In this document: positions 47,301 to 58,223 of the stretch, in pieces | How the letters are laid out: the number at the start of each line of letters is the position of its first letter | Position numbering within the stretch: position 1 is the stretch's first letter | From: Bugulina stolonifera | Lineage: Eukaryota > Bryozoa > Gymnolaemata > Cheilostomatida > Bugulidae | DNA: 64,000 nucleotides | Assembly (NCBI GenBank): GCA_935421135.1 | Contig: OW285194.1 | Coordinates: 7,424,376-7,488,375, forward strand | Reading direction: 5' to 3' | Program-made: the position numbers and the translations under genes | The notes under the pieces: generated by a model | What the model was told of the DNA's origin: nothing | The model's database searches: none | What the model saw: the letters and a program-made list of their open reading frames with translations, nothing else

Positions 47301-48861
47301 GCAATGGAGCTTGAAGGACTTATCAGATGCAGGGAGGAAGTAGAATTGGCAGCTCTCCAAGTAGTATCACTAACTACTGACCAGCACCTGTCCATAGCCA
47401 AGTACTTGCGTGAAGAGTGGAAGGTTGTACATTATTTTGACACATGGCATGTGGCCAAAGGTAACCAAGTTGTAGATAATTCTATGTAGCTTTGACTGTA
47501 TACGCACCACCACCCAGTCTCTAAGTAGCACCCTACATCGTGTGTGGCTATAGCAAATAAAATGGCAAAATACACTTGATATATTTGTATAACTTGTAAA
47601 TTTTATAGGCATCAAAAAGAAGCTGAACAAGCTGTTCATTAAGAGCGTATCAACAAGATGGTGTTTAAAATGGATACCATCTATTATCAACCATCTCTAC
47701 AAATCTGTTTGCTCAACTGAGCGAAATACTGAGCTGAGAACGGAGATGTGGACATCTGTCATGAATCATATATGCAACATACACACTCACCAACACAGCA
47801 AGTTCTACCGGCCATGCCAGCATGAAGAACTACCTGACGTTGTGGTAGACGAAGAAGGAAATAGGTGGCGCAGAGGCTGGCTGGATCAGCGTAAGTACTT
47901 TGAAGAAAGTAAATTAATATGGCTCTTGCGCATATGTAGGTATTATGTACCTTCTGAATGACAGAATTGCCTTCTCTCATGTAGATATACATATAACTTG
48001 TAATTTGTCATAGGAACCATATTATATCAAGATGTAGCCAAGATTCTGTTGAACAACAGACTGATCAAGGCAATTGGCATGGCTGGTGAATTTGCTACAT
48101 CAGAGTTGGAATCATATCACTCTGTAATGAACCGCTATGCACCCAAGATGGCAGGTTTCAGCTATCATGGTCAAGTATCTAGGTGAGGAAGATAAAGTAT
48201 TGTGTGTTATTTCTTAACTACTGAATTAGCAACTTTGCAGAAACTACATTACGTGCCCACACCACAACTTGTCAATGTGTTAGATGTATTATCAAATATC
48301 AAAATAGTTTCTGGTATGTTAAACCAAGTGATAACTTTTAGGGTGCAGCTAACTGTGATGCTGCACAATGAAAACTGCCAGCGCTCTATCAAGCTGAAAA
48401 AAGATGGCACTCCACTCTATCAAGTTGCGAGGTCAAAAGCCACTGCCTTGGTTCCCAAAGCAGTGACAAGAAGAGTAGATGCTACATATAGTAAGTGTAA
48501 TTTTATGATTGCAAGCATTGCTAGTCTATCTATGTAATGTGTGAAGTTGTTCAAGGGGACTCGTACCTCGATCTGTTATGCACTAGCCATTTCCACTCAG
48601 TAGAATTAAACTACAGTTAGCAAACTACTAGTTAGTAAATATAAACTGCTGTTCCTGGTTTCAGGATATGTCGATGACCTTTTCCATGAGTTAGAAGCTC
48701 ACATAGTGAGCAACACCAAACCTGAATGGGATACCTGGCAGCCTCCCACCCAAGCCTCTACTGGACCAGAATACTCCAGCATTGCTGAATTAGCTGAGCA
48801 AGTTCAGACAAGGGGATGTAGGCTCAAGCCCCATTATATACCAGTCGAGGAGTACAGCTAG
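44379..48861 (+). CDS. THAP-domain DDE transposase (Kolobok-like)
   Basis: Exons: 44379-44608, 44787-about 44937, 45608-45766, 45907-46108, 46219-46310, 46502-46853, 46984-47160, 47277-47460, 47609-47890, 48014-48182, 48342-48490, 48665-48861; roughly 780 residues. Exon 1 is a THAP-type C2CH zinc finger: CAAGNC, W and F spacing in RAWTRFVRQRR, then CFRHFSEDS. A coiled, acidic middle follows (ESEVSESEDE). Exon 6 has a zinc-binding stretch (CEHCSSH, CCRCSNKGCRHARFW). Catalytic candidates are Asp in HGDGRFDSPGH, Asp in LTTDQHLSI with YFDTWHVAKG after it, and Glu in ATSELESYHSVMNRYAPK. Phases agree at every junction except exon 2 to 3, where no good donor in the right phase exists and a palindromic MITE fills the intron. 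The family is widespread in cnidarians and sponges, as far as I recall. Confidence 0.78.
45003..45393. mobile_element. Palindromic MITE with ~190-bp arms inside the transposase gene
   Basis: AGC(C/T)AATGCTAGGCA at each tip, arms almost identical up to the loop near 45187-45203 (GCTTGTAATGCTGTTCTACA). No clear target duplication. It lies in the intron after THAP-gene exon 2, starting three bases after the in-frame TGA that closes the exon 2 open frame. Confidence 0.85.
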
Positions 48862-49075
48862 AAGTATCTCTCAAAACCTCCAGTATTGATCTCTTACATT
48901 GTGTTGCTTTTATTATATACTATTATTTTGCTCATCAGCCCTAAATAATCATGGGTTTATATAAATTGTGTTACATAATTTGTATTCACAAGTTACAGGT
49001 GTTAAATTGAGTCCGAAGATATATTTATTTCAGGATACACATGTACATTTGTATAATACATAATTACAATTACAA

Positions 49076-49883
49076 TTACATATCGCCATCTACCCCTCTT
49101 TCTGTGTAGACAGTGTGGTTATAGTCCGCCCAGATGTCCTCATCCATAGAGTTGAACTGGGCTCTGACCATCAAGTATAAACATGATGGCAGAGGTTTCC
49201 TCTCACCACGCCTAAGCCTGGGGTAGGCCCAGAATACTAGTGACCTGTAGGCACATAGTCTCTGTTGGTTATTAACCAATTCGTCGATCTGCTCCTGGGT
49301 GTAGTTGTGGCCTGGTACTAGCGATTCCGCATCTGGATATACTGGTCCTAAAATTGATAATCACAAGAATGTTAAAAAAATCAATACAATTTCACTAGTT
49401 GACATTGAAATTAGGTTAGCCATGTCCATACAGCTTAGAAACTTACTGTGGTAGGCTGTGTAGTTGTGGTACATCATCCTCAATGGGGCAGGTTGGAGTA
49501 GCTGGTGAATGTTTTGGCACATAGTAATGCACTGCATGTCTCCACTACGGGTGTCCCAAATAGGATGACTTCTGCAGCAGATGTTCATGTCATTAGAAGG
49601 CCAAGCATGGCACTTCCCGCAGCTACACCATTCTTCCACTGGTGCTGGATCACAGGCCTGAAAATGTTTGTATTTCAGTAAATAAAAACTCTGAGCATGT
49701 AGATAGCAATACCAACAAGTTACAAGTTGATCTAAAGGCATCAGGTGAACATGATAATTTGGGCATACCTACTGTGGGTTGACTCAAGGCTGAACTTACC
49801 ATTTCCTGTTCTATCACTTCTTCTCTCAACAAGGGTTCATCGCCCCATTCCTGAACAATGGTTTGATTATTTTTTGAACTCAT
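49076..49883 (-). CDS. P2X7-C-terminal-like (ballast-type zinc) protein, 188 aa
   Basis: Minus-strand exons 49883-49800, 49657-49447 and 49347-49076, 189 codons including stop, continuous frame and GT/AG borders. After an acidic N-terminus (QTIVQEWGDEPLLREE) comes EWCSCGKCHAW and NICCRSHPIWD. This Cys pattern matches the zinc-binding cytoplasmic C-terminal domain of vertebrate P2X7 receptors, a domain also known as stand-alone proteins in invertebrates. Then QRLCAYRSLVFWAYPRLRRG and a conserved SCLYLMVRAQF follow. No membrane segments, so it is not a channel. Its place inside a transposon, tail to tail with the transposase, suggests a transposon accessory protein. The function is unknown. Confidence 0.75.
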
Positions 49884-50869
49884 CTATAAAATACGAAATA
49901 TCGAAGAATAGCAGCATGAATGTTATATGCATTTCTGGGTGGCATGCAGCAATAATTAATTCAAATATAAGATTTATATGTCAGATGATGTGAAAAATTA
50001 CTTTATTTGACTTCTGAAATAATTAATTGTTTTATAATTACATATACATTACATAGGCCTAGATATATAATACTTATATTATTACAAGTATATTTGAATA
50101 TGTTATGCTAAAACATCTAAAAAGTTGTCCTGGCTTGGTTGTGGTATAGTATAGTAGATCTCTTTAGTAAAAATAAGCATAACTTTACTTATTAATAATA
50201 AAAATATAATTATTATATTAATATTGATATTTTATTTATTATTGATATTGTATTTACAAGCTAATCAAACTATTTTAGTTTTGCATAAAGTAATTGTTCA
50301 GTTCTTCAGTAAATTCATAGCTTTACTTCTTTAGATAATCATACTTACTGCAGGTTTAGGTTGAAGATAGCACAGAATAATACCAATGGATTTGATAACT
50401 CTTCTTTTGGGTGAAGCGTGGTGGAAATCAAGATAACCTTGGTGGCGATGGAGTCTGTATAGCGTGGGAACCTAGATAGCACTAAACATTAGTCAAGATG
50501 CATTACAGCTAGCAACAGAAAATATAAATACAGGGATTCAACACTATAATCTACCGAGCCCACAGACACATGCAGCAGCTATGCAAACAAGCATCTAATT
50601 GGTCCCTTATTTTCTTTTCCCGAAAGCTATAGCGGCTTTTCTGCAGCCTGTCTTTACAGCCTCTTATCACTTGATTGGACATAATTTAGCTGTTACACAA
50701 TAGATTTTGCAATGGCGGATATTTTGCGTTTTTGGACCCCTACATAATTTATGCATCTTTTATTAACTAACAGCAGCAACTTGGAGTAAAAAACTTGTAC
50801 AAAATGGAGCATTAAGGGTACTGCTACTTAAATATCTTGCAAAAAGTGCCAAATATAGGCATAGTTTAA

Positions 50870-52411
50870 ATAAAAGTGTTATAGTATAAAGGTAACACTC
50901 CTCAATGAATGGCTGATAATATACCATGTTGAGTAGCGGTAGTGGGTATTTGGACAATAGCACAGTGTGTATGTGCATTGTACATGATTGTGGTACGTGT
51001 AGTTGTCTTCTTGCCAAATGAAGCAATCCTTTCTATTTACATCATGATTAACTTGATATATTCTTCCAATACAGGAAGTTGAGTGTGAGCCATCGATTCC
51101 TCCACTCGGACTTGTGGCACCACCGATTGAACCTGTAGGCTGATGTGACTGAGTACATTCTCGTGTATTGAATAAAGTATTGATATATCCGTAAGATAAT
51201 TTTAGCACTCAAGTTATACATCATGTTGTGTTATTATCTATGTACAAATCCTTTCTCACAGAGCTTATTTAGTTACTATCGTTACTGTTGATGATGCCGA
51301 TAAACAAACTTTACATGTATGTTTACTGCATGTCAATGTAGATTAACTTTCAATAGCTATCAAAGTCCACTGTATGGATTGTGGCATATTGGCAGTGCAA
51401 ACAAACTTTTGTATATGGTAGAAATTACTGCTAAATCTAAAATTAGTTTCCCTCAAAATAACTTGAAATACATGTAAGCTATGGTTTATATCAAACACCA
51501 CTATTTGATTTCAATATAGCATTGTTCGTTTCAGATATTTTTTATGACAATATAACAGATACCATGGCTGGCTCCCTGATAGCTATAGCATACACATTCA
51601 TTATGGAACTCTATCTAGGGCGATATTCTATGCTTTTCTCATAATATTGTATAAGTGTATTTATATTTGTAGAGTAGTAAAAATTGATGAGCAATCACAT
51701 AATAACATGAGAAAGATTCCTGTTATGTTGTGTTATATTATGCACAATGTTTTAGCATTTTCTATAACTTGCATGTATACAGTCATGTAATATCATTACA
51801 TGCATACTTATAATGATTTATGTTTGAGTACATATTATATATTATCGGATAGGAGGTTTCAAGTCTGCGATTAACTTTCATAGTTTTCCAACTTGTTCGC
51901 ATTTACATTATTTTGCTCACAACAAATATCAAGTAAACTTTCTATAGCAAGAGTAGATCGAAATAGGAACTATTGTTTATAAATATGAAGACATACACAT
52001 CCAAATTTATTTCTCATAAATTATGAACACTAAAAATGTAGAAATTGTATCATTTCACAATTCACTGGAGTAAAACAAATTTTCTGTTATTGACCAAAGC
52101 CTCATAACTTTGTTGTTTTAGCAATACCAATACATCTGATATTTAAACTTGAAATAAATAATATTATAATATTATCTATTTGATACCATATTATATACAT
52201 TCTATTGTTAATCAATTCATCAAACAGATCAGAGACAACTTGATAAAAAATGTATGTGTAACTTTATAGAATGCAAATAGTACCTGTTGGTGAAAATAGT
52301 ATCACATTACAATTATCAACCTATTAAACAAAGAGATTCAAGCATTTAACTAATTCATCAATTGTGCGGACTACAAGTAGCATACACTTCTGGTGATCTC
52401 GGCTTTGCAGT
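50870..52411. other. Intergenic region with a possible orphan linker exon
   Basis: 51075-51134 follows CCAATACAG and precedes GTAGGC. It reads EVECEPSIPPLGLVAPPIEP, a Pro-rich linker whose entry phase fits the donor of exon 3 of member 0 (41829) on the far side of the transposon. No fibrinogen exon follows before the next gene. Otherwise AT-rich, nothing seen. Confidence 0.35.
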
Positions 52412-55400
52412 ATGTTACAGGTCAGTATTTATTAAAATTTGTCATATTTATCTTACTACAAATTTATGTAATGTCATTTTGAAACCTACCGCACTGAGTA
52501 TATAATTATTTGCACTTCTTCTCTACTGAATTAATCATTTTTTAAACAAAATATGTAACAGTATGCATTATAATGCTCATAGTTAGGTTGCAATGAAACT
52601 GAATACAGAGCGAACATGTTCCCAAGTCCCAACACATTTAGATCTATAATATACCCTCAACGTGTTGGGAACATGTGTGTGTGTACGTTCTAATACACAT
52701 TAAATATTTGATATTCAAATTCAATTAATACTCAACTACTTTTTACCTATTTCAGCTATTCAGCTTGTGTGGCAAGGCTTTGGTCTTCATCTTTATATTC
52801 CTGGAGCACGTAGAGTGCATGGAATATAGAAATCAGTTATATTCAATCACACCAAACCCCAGTCTACCTGCAGACTATGAATCAAGTGCGTCCCTTGTGT
52901 TGAACGCTAGTAAGTATAATATTAAGTATATACCCATTGGGCTGAGATGTTCCATAATTTTTCAGTTACATTACTATCACCGGAGTTACTTTCCATTATT
53001 AACCCCATGTAAGAAACCTAAGATAAATCTAATGTAATCAGTATGTTTTCTATTTTGGGGTGGAGTGTAGGGGACTATATGGTAGACTATGTGGTACCTG
53101 AGCACTTTAAGGCTTGATGCTGTTTGTTACACAACTAATGATCTCTACGGGAATTGAACCTGGATCTCCTACATGAAAGTTCAGAGCTCTAACCCTTTAG
53201 GCCACGACTACTTCCTAAAAAAATTTCGGTTACGTTACTAATATAATACAGGTTGTGAAAGAAATGCATATTGTTAATGTATCTCAGTAAGTGCATTGAG
53301 TATGTATTTTGTCTTTAAAAGCCGATAAAACTTGTGCATTTAAAAAACCAATTTCAAGACAGTCAAGGCGATTATTACATAATGCTTTCAGGTGCACCAG
53401 ATGTATGTTCCATATCCTGTCTCTCCACTGAGGGTTGTCAAGCATTAGTGTACGATGAGAACCTACCCCAGTGCTTACTATATGAGACGACCTTCACTGA
53501 AGTGTCGTCTGTCAGCCAATCAAATAGTCTCATGTATGGGGAGATAGTTCCGGAGGTTGGTAAAATATTTCAAAGTTTTGAAACATGTAAGCATCATAAC
53601 TGTCTGTCAAAAAACGCACGGAAATACATTGCAAGTGATTGGTGGCTAATAAGCCCTTTACTACGTATATGGCACAATAAAAACAATAATTAGAACATAG
53701 TAGTATTATGTTCTAATTATTGTTTTTATTCAAAATATTTTTTACCAATGAATATTTGCATGTCCTTCACATTGATTTCAAAGGTCTTTCAATATTTGCT
53801 GTTATACAAAAGTTACATGTATATAGTTAGTGAGCAATTATGTAACAATGTTTATTGCATTGTTGTCCACTAAAGTGGCTAGCCACCACACTACTATTCT
53901 GCCTCCTGGCGATATTGCAGAAACCTTCGACAGCACCTCCTTCGGCGGCATCACCTTCGACAGCCAAACCTTTAATGGGTGCAGCTCCCCTGCCTGGACA
54001 TTCCAGTCGAGTAGAAGGTATCTAAATTTGTAACTGTTATATTAAGTAGACCTACAATACAGTATATCTTGAGCTATAATACTTATTGAGTTACATGTAG
54101 TACAGAACTGCAACAGTGTAGATAATAATTAAATCCTCTTGAGCTGTGGTAGTCATAGTGTAGTACCTGTTGTCCCCTGTTGATTCATTCTACACTCAGT
54201 GGATGAAGATGAACTCGAATTTTCGGTATTTATAATTTTATTCCTCATGCCGGTGGAATAAATCTACCAAATTGCACTTTTTCATGTAAAAATACAATAC
54301 AAAAAATCATCCACGATATGTATGCAAAGTAGTCGTTTTATGATGTTTTTAATCTGTCCTGTTTCATGGAAAGTCTAACTGCATTGTACGCACTCATCTA
54401 TGCGTGGGCTCAGTTCACATAATTATACGCATCAACCACTTTAATTACATATTATGCGGACTCTTCTAGCCGATTGTCAAGCGCACTATGAGAATGGAGA
54501 GACAACTCCAGGAGTCTACACCATACAACCAAAAAATGATACTGAAAGTTTCACAGTTTGGTGTGATTTTGATGCTGGTCATGGTTGGACTGTCATTCAG
54601 AAGAGACTAGATGGAAGTGTGGACTTCTACAAAAACTGGACAGAGTATAAGTCAGGATTTGGTAACAAGGATGGAGAATATTGGATTGGTAAGTCTATAC
54701 ATATACACAGACGGGTTAAAAACAACCATGTAGCTGGAAGCTGTATTGAGGGGAAAATATTCTGAGAGATATACAAGTGTACGATGTAATAAGCGTATTC
54801 AAAAAGTGTACTGGTTCATATGAGGCTGTATTTAACAACCTAATGCAATGTGAGCGTTCACACATGATTAATGCTTGCTCTGAAGAAAACTATTATTACC
54901 AGGCATGCCTAGCTAAGCGTGACAGCGGTAGCCGCTGTGTATTGCCGACTAAAAAAATTTTTATTGCTGCATATTGCTATTTTATCTAGCGTACTTGTGC
55001 AACATCCAAATAGCTTGTATGTCTGATGCTCTACGATAATGTCAAATATGTTCTTAAAGGAACAAAATTTGTGGGATAAAGCTTGAGCTGGAAGACTCAT
55101 CACCGTAATTGTTGAAAATGCATGTATATAATATCTTCGTAGTCAACAATTTATATTTTCTGTTTATTTTACCAAAACAACATGCTATACTGAGAATTTA
55201 CCAGATGCTGTTGCATAGAATATAATTTTATCACTATTGCATTCATCAGCATTCCAGTTTTCTAATAATGTGCAATCTTGTGATAACAGAAGCAACACTG
55301 GAAGAAACATTCGGTAATTGTTGATACTACCGCAATATTCCTTATTTTTCCTAAACATTTCAGGCTATAAGATGCCACTGTTATGATTAAAACAAATAGA

Positions 55401-56899
55401 CAGCATACTTGTAGATGTACCTAAGTTTTATACATGACTTTATGTTATATAAACATGAACATTGGATATACAATCTAGGTAATGACAACCTGCATGCTTT
55501 GACTCAGACTAACTTTATGCTGAATGTCTTTATGAGAACTTGGGATAACAAAGAAGGTCATGCTAACTATACAACATTCACTGTGAATGACGAGGGAGAT
55601 TGCTACAGACTCAATGTAAGTAAAAGTTTTAGCACAATGTACGTGTACATCCCTTAGTCACTCTTTAGACGCCTTTATCCACCTAGCCAGCCGGAACACC
55701 CAAGAGCACCTACAGTTCATTTATAAACAAACCACTCCCATTCTCATAGATAATTAGCAGCAATGCACAGTACTAACTACTGTAGTTTGAGTTATCATTT
55801 TTTTTTCTTATTACGACGCATGTAGCACCTGCTGTCAGGTGTCTAATTTGGATAGCAGGTGCTGCATAATATTCTTGTGATAGAAGTTTCTATGTTCTGT
55901 TTTGCCACATTGGTGTTCCTGTTGTGCTTATAAATTGAAAAGTTTACAAAATAAAGTGAGTATATTTGATTAATATTTTCATGTTTTCCAATATAATCCC
56001 TGTGATATCTCTGTTGTAAAATGGAACACTACAGGTAAGCGATTATTCCGGGAATGCTGGTGATGGTTTAGCAGCGGTTAATGGACACAATGGACAATGT
56101 TTCACCACCAAGGATTATGGTCCAAAGCAGTCTTGTGCAACAACATGGAAAGGTAATTTTATCGGTATTCATGCACTGAGAAGTAACAAGAATCTAAGAT
56201 TATGGGCTATTGGAATGTTCAAGCAAGCATGAAACTTTGCAATCATAAATTGGTTTATTAATAGAAAGATTTGTAAATTCAATAATCAGTTTTTAGACTT
56301 AGTCAATTAGACGCTGTCAACCAAATGCTGACTTTGCATCCGTTTATTTTATTCTGATAATATTTAGGTGTTCATGGAAATAGTTTTACTAAAATATAAA
56401 TTGTGATATGCTGGCTTGTACTATATTATATACATATACAAGTATACAAATTTACATGTACATGTAGTGTATATTTCTGAATGAGTTGCGAGAAAAGCTA
56501 AATCAGAACAAGGCTGGTAGATTACTACATTAACTTATTGCTAAAGATATATATTTTGCTAAAACTTCTGACTGTCTTTGTAATTTGACATTGATCTATG
56601 GTGATCGCAATAGAAAAGACATCGTGTTTTATTGCAAGATAAATTTCGTAACATACATGTACATGTGTGTTACAAACATGTTGTCACTTCACACAGGTGC
56701 TTGGTGGTACAATAGCTGCTTCCATTCTAATTTGAACTCTGTCTACACCAGTGGCAACACCATATCAAACAGTAACTGCATTTGGACTGGAGATTTCAAA
56801 AAAGCCCTACACTACATCGTCATGAGAGTTACCAGGGAACCTGATTTTGAAAAATATAAATCACTTACACTGACGACTGTGAGCCTAAACAGGTCATAA
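52412..56899 (+). CDS. Secreted PAN-like + fibrinogen C-terminal domain protein (member 1, complete)
   Basis: Exons 52412-52420 (ATG TTA CAG), 52756-52909, 53392-53555, 53921-54017, 54470-54688, 55479-55615, 56035-56152 and 56697-56899; 366 residues, all junction phases agree. Order: signal peptide (KALVFIFIFLEHVEC), a short leader shared with member 2 (LYSITPNPSLPADYES), a PAN/apple-like Cys domain (CSISCLSTEGC, QCLLYETTF), a Pro/Ser/Thr-rich linker (KPSTAPPSAASPS), then a full fibrinogen-related domain. The latter starts DCQAHYENGETTPGVYTI, has [19 protein letters not shown] and EYWIG, and ends GAWWYNSCFHSNLNSVY. Such domains are extracellular lectins in animals that bind acetylated sugars or partner proteins, often in innate immunity or adhesion. 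The ligand is not inferable. The tiny first exon is inferred from member 2. Confidence 0.82.
52614..52676. repeat. Spaced 12-bp inverted repeat upstream of exon 2 of member 1
   Basis: ACATGTTCCCAA (52614-52625) and TTGGGAACATGT (52665-52676), with an extra CCCAACAC/GTGTTGGG pairing inside. Intronic; function unknown. Confidence 0.7.
53145..53215 (-). repeat. tRNA-derived SINE relic
   Basis: Reverse complement reads CGTGGCCTAAAGGGTTAGAG then GATCCAGGTTCAATTCCCG, matching the head of the SINE at 37787. It lacks a recognisable body. Confidence 0.6.
53676..53730. repeat. Perfect 24-bp inverted repeat with 7-nt loop
   Basis: AATAAAAACAATAATTAGAA onward and its exact complement, in the intron after the PAN exon of member 1. 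Confidence 0.9.
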
Positions 56900-58223
56900 A
56901 TACTGCAGTTTCTTTTGCTGCATATTCTGATAATTTCTTTAACGTTCACCGAATTCTTTCTCTTGCTTTCGCTGTAGCTTTAACCTTATACATGTATGAT
57001 AAAGAATTAATGAATATTGTTAACTGATTTTCTGTTTTATGGCTTTTCATTTTGGTTATGCTAAAATGAAATAATTTTGATGGTCAAACTATTGACATAC
57101 AAAAGTAGGGTATTCAATGTATACATGTATTCACGTGATTATTTTCATAAAGGTTATTATTTAATGTCATCTCAAACACTTTTCACTGTTTAAAAGATTT
57201 GATGTTGAAATAAAAAATTCATGAGAAAAGCAGCCCTCTCCAGTTACACAGCATAAACATCATAAATAAATTATGAACTAAACTGTTTGTTCCATATGCT
57301 CCAATTTCCATCTGATATTTCATTCACGTCAATAATGTGTCTGTTTGCAAATTATTCCAACCCTAGTCGATAAATAATTTAAATTTTGGATCAAATGACA
57401 GTTACATGTAGATTAATGTACGAGTGTTACAATGCATAAAAATTTCGGAACCATCAAAATTCAACACAAACATGCTCTATGTATATATACATTGTCGGTA
57501 CCTAAAGTAATGCATTTATTAGCAGTTTTAGAGAGACACATGCCAAGTGTCCCTAATTTAACAGGAAATTCTAATTTTATCCTACGGTATGACGTGAAGC
57601 CACCCTACACAAAATCGATACTCCCTACCCACATATTGCTAAATCCATCTAATTTTATCATAGTTACTGAAAGACTCCGGATAACTTACCTAAAACCTCC
57701 TGCCATCTTATGTATAGAATTGACCTCAGAATTAAGAAACTTCATTTTAGTCTCCAGTCAGTTGATTGGTTTAGAAGTCAGACTCCAGTCAGTTGATTGG
57801 CTTAAAGGCCGAACATCATAATCAGTGTAATCAGCCATATTGCCACAATATCGTACTGGCTTGGATGTTTAGTTGTATTTATAAGCACAAAGGTAGATAT
57901 TATGGTGATGGTAAGAGAAAAAAGGTTCTAATTAACCGAAGACTAAACAAATACTTCTCCTTATGCAAGTAAATAATAATTGCTAAGCAGTATTGGAAGA
58001 GAGCAATAAAGTACCGTCCAATAGTTGAATTTTGAAACTAAAAGTCAATTTGTCAATTTGAAGTAGATATCAGAGATAATTACCTTATAATAAATTTATG
58101 AAGTGATATCGATGAGCTATGTAACTGTTACCTGTCAATACCTTGTAAGAAACACAGTTTGCATTTAACTTCAAGATCTGCATAGACCTGGCCAGACATT
58201 GTGAGTGCCGATAAAACAACAGC
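56900..58223. other. Intergenic region between members 1 and 2
   Basis: No gene recognised. A short direct repeat CTCCAGTCAGTTGATTGG occurs at about 57750 and 57784. The promoter of member 2 should be here, but no clear element was seen. Confidence 0.45.

Larger units (their letters stand above)
42345..50865. mobile_element. Kolobok-like DNA transposon, 8.5 kb, two genes
   Basis: TTAA flanks both ends (42341-42344, 50866-50869). Terminal inverted repeats of about 60 bp with a handful of mismatches start ACTATG and include ATATTTGGCACTTT and AGCAGTACCCTTAATG. Inside are a THAP-domain DDE transposase (+, 44379-48861) and a P2X7-C-terminal-like protein (-, 49883-49076), tail to tail. TTAA duplications together with a THAP-bearing transposase are features described for the Kolobok superfamily. 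The element also holds a palindromic MITE (45003-45393) and a long hairpin (43434-43532). It splits the fibrinogen-domain cluster between member 0 and member 1. Confidence 0.78.

Noticed and set aside
53830..54033. Alternative frame of the linker exon in member 1 (VASHHTTILPPGD...)
   Set aside because: Its phase does not match the flanking exons; the KPSTAPPSAASPS frame does on both sides.
57432..57821. 129-codon open frame between fibrinogen-domain genes
   Set aside because: No recognisable domain, no splice partners, low-complexity composition and internal nucleotide repeats.
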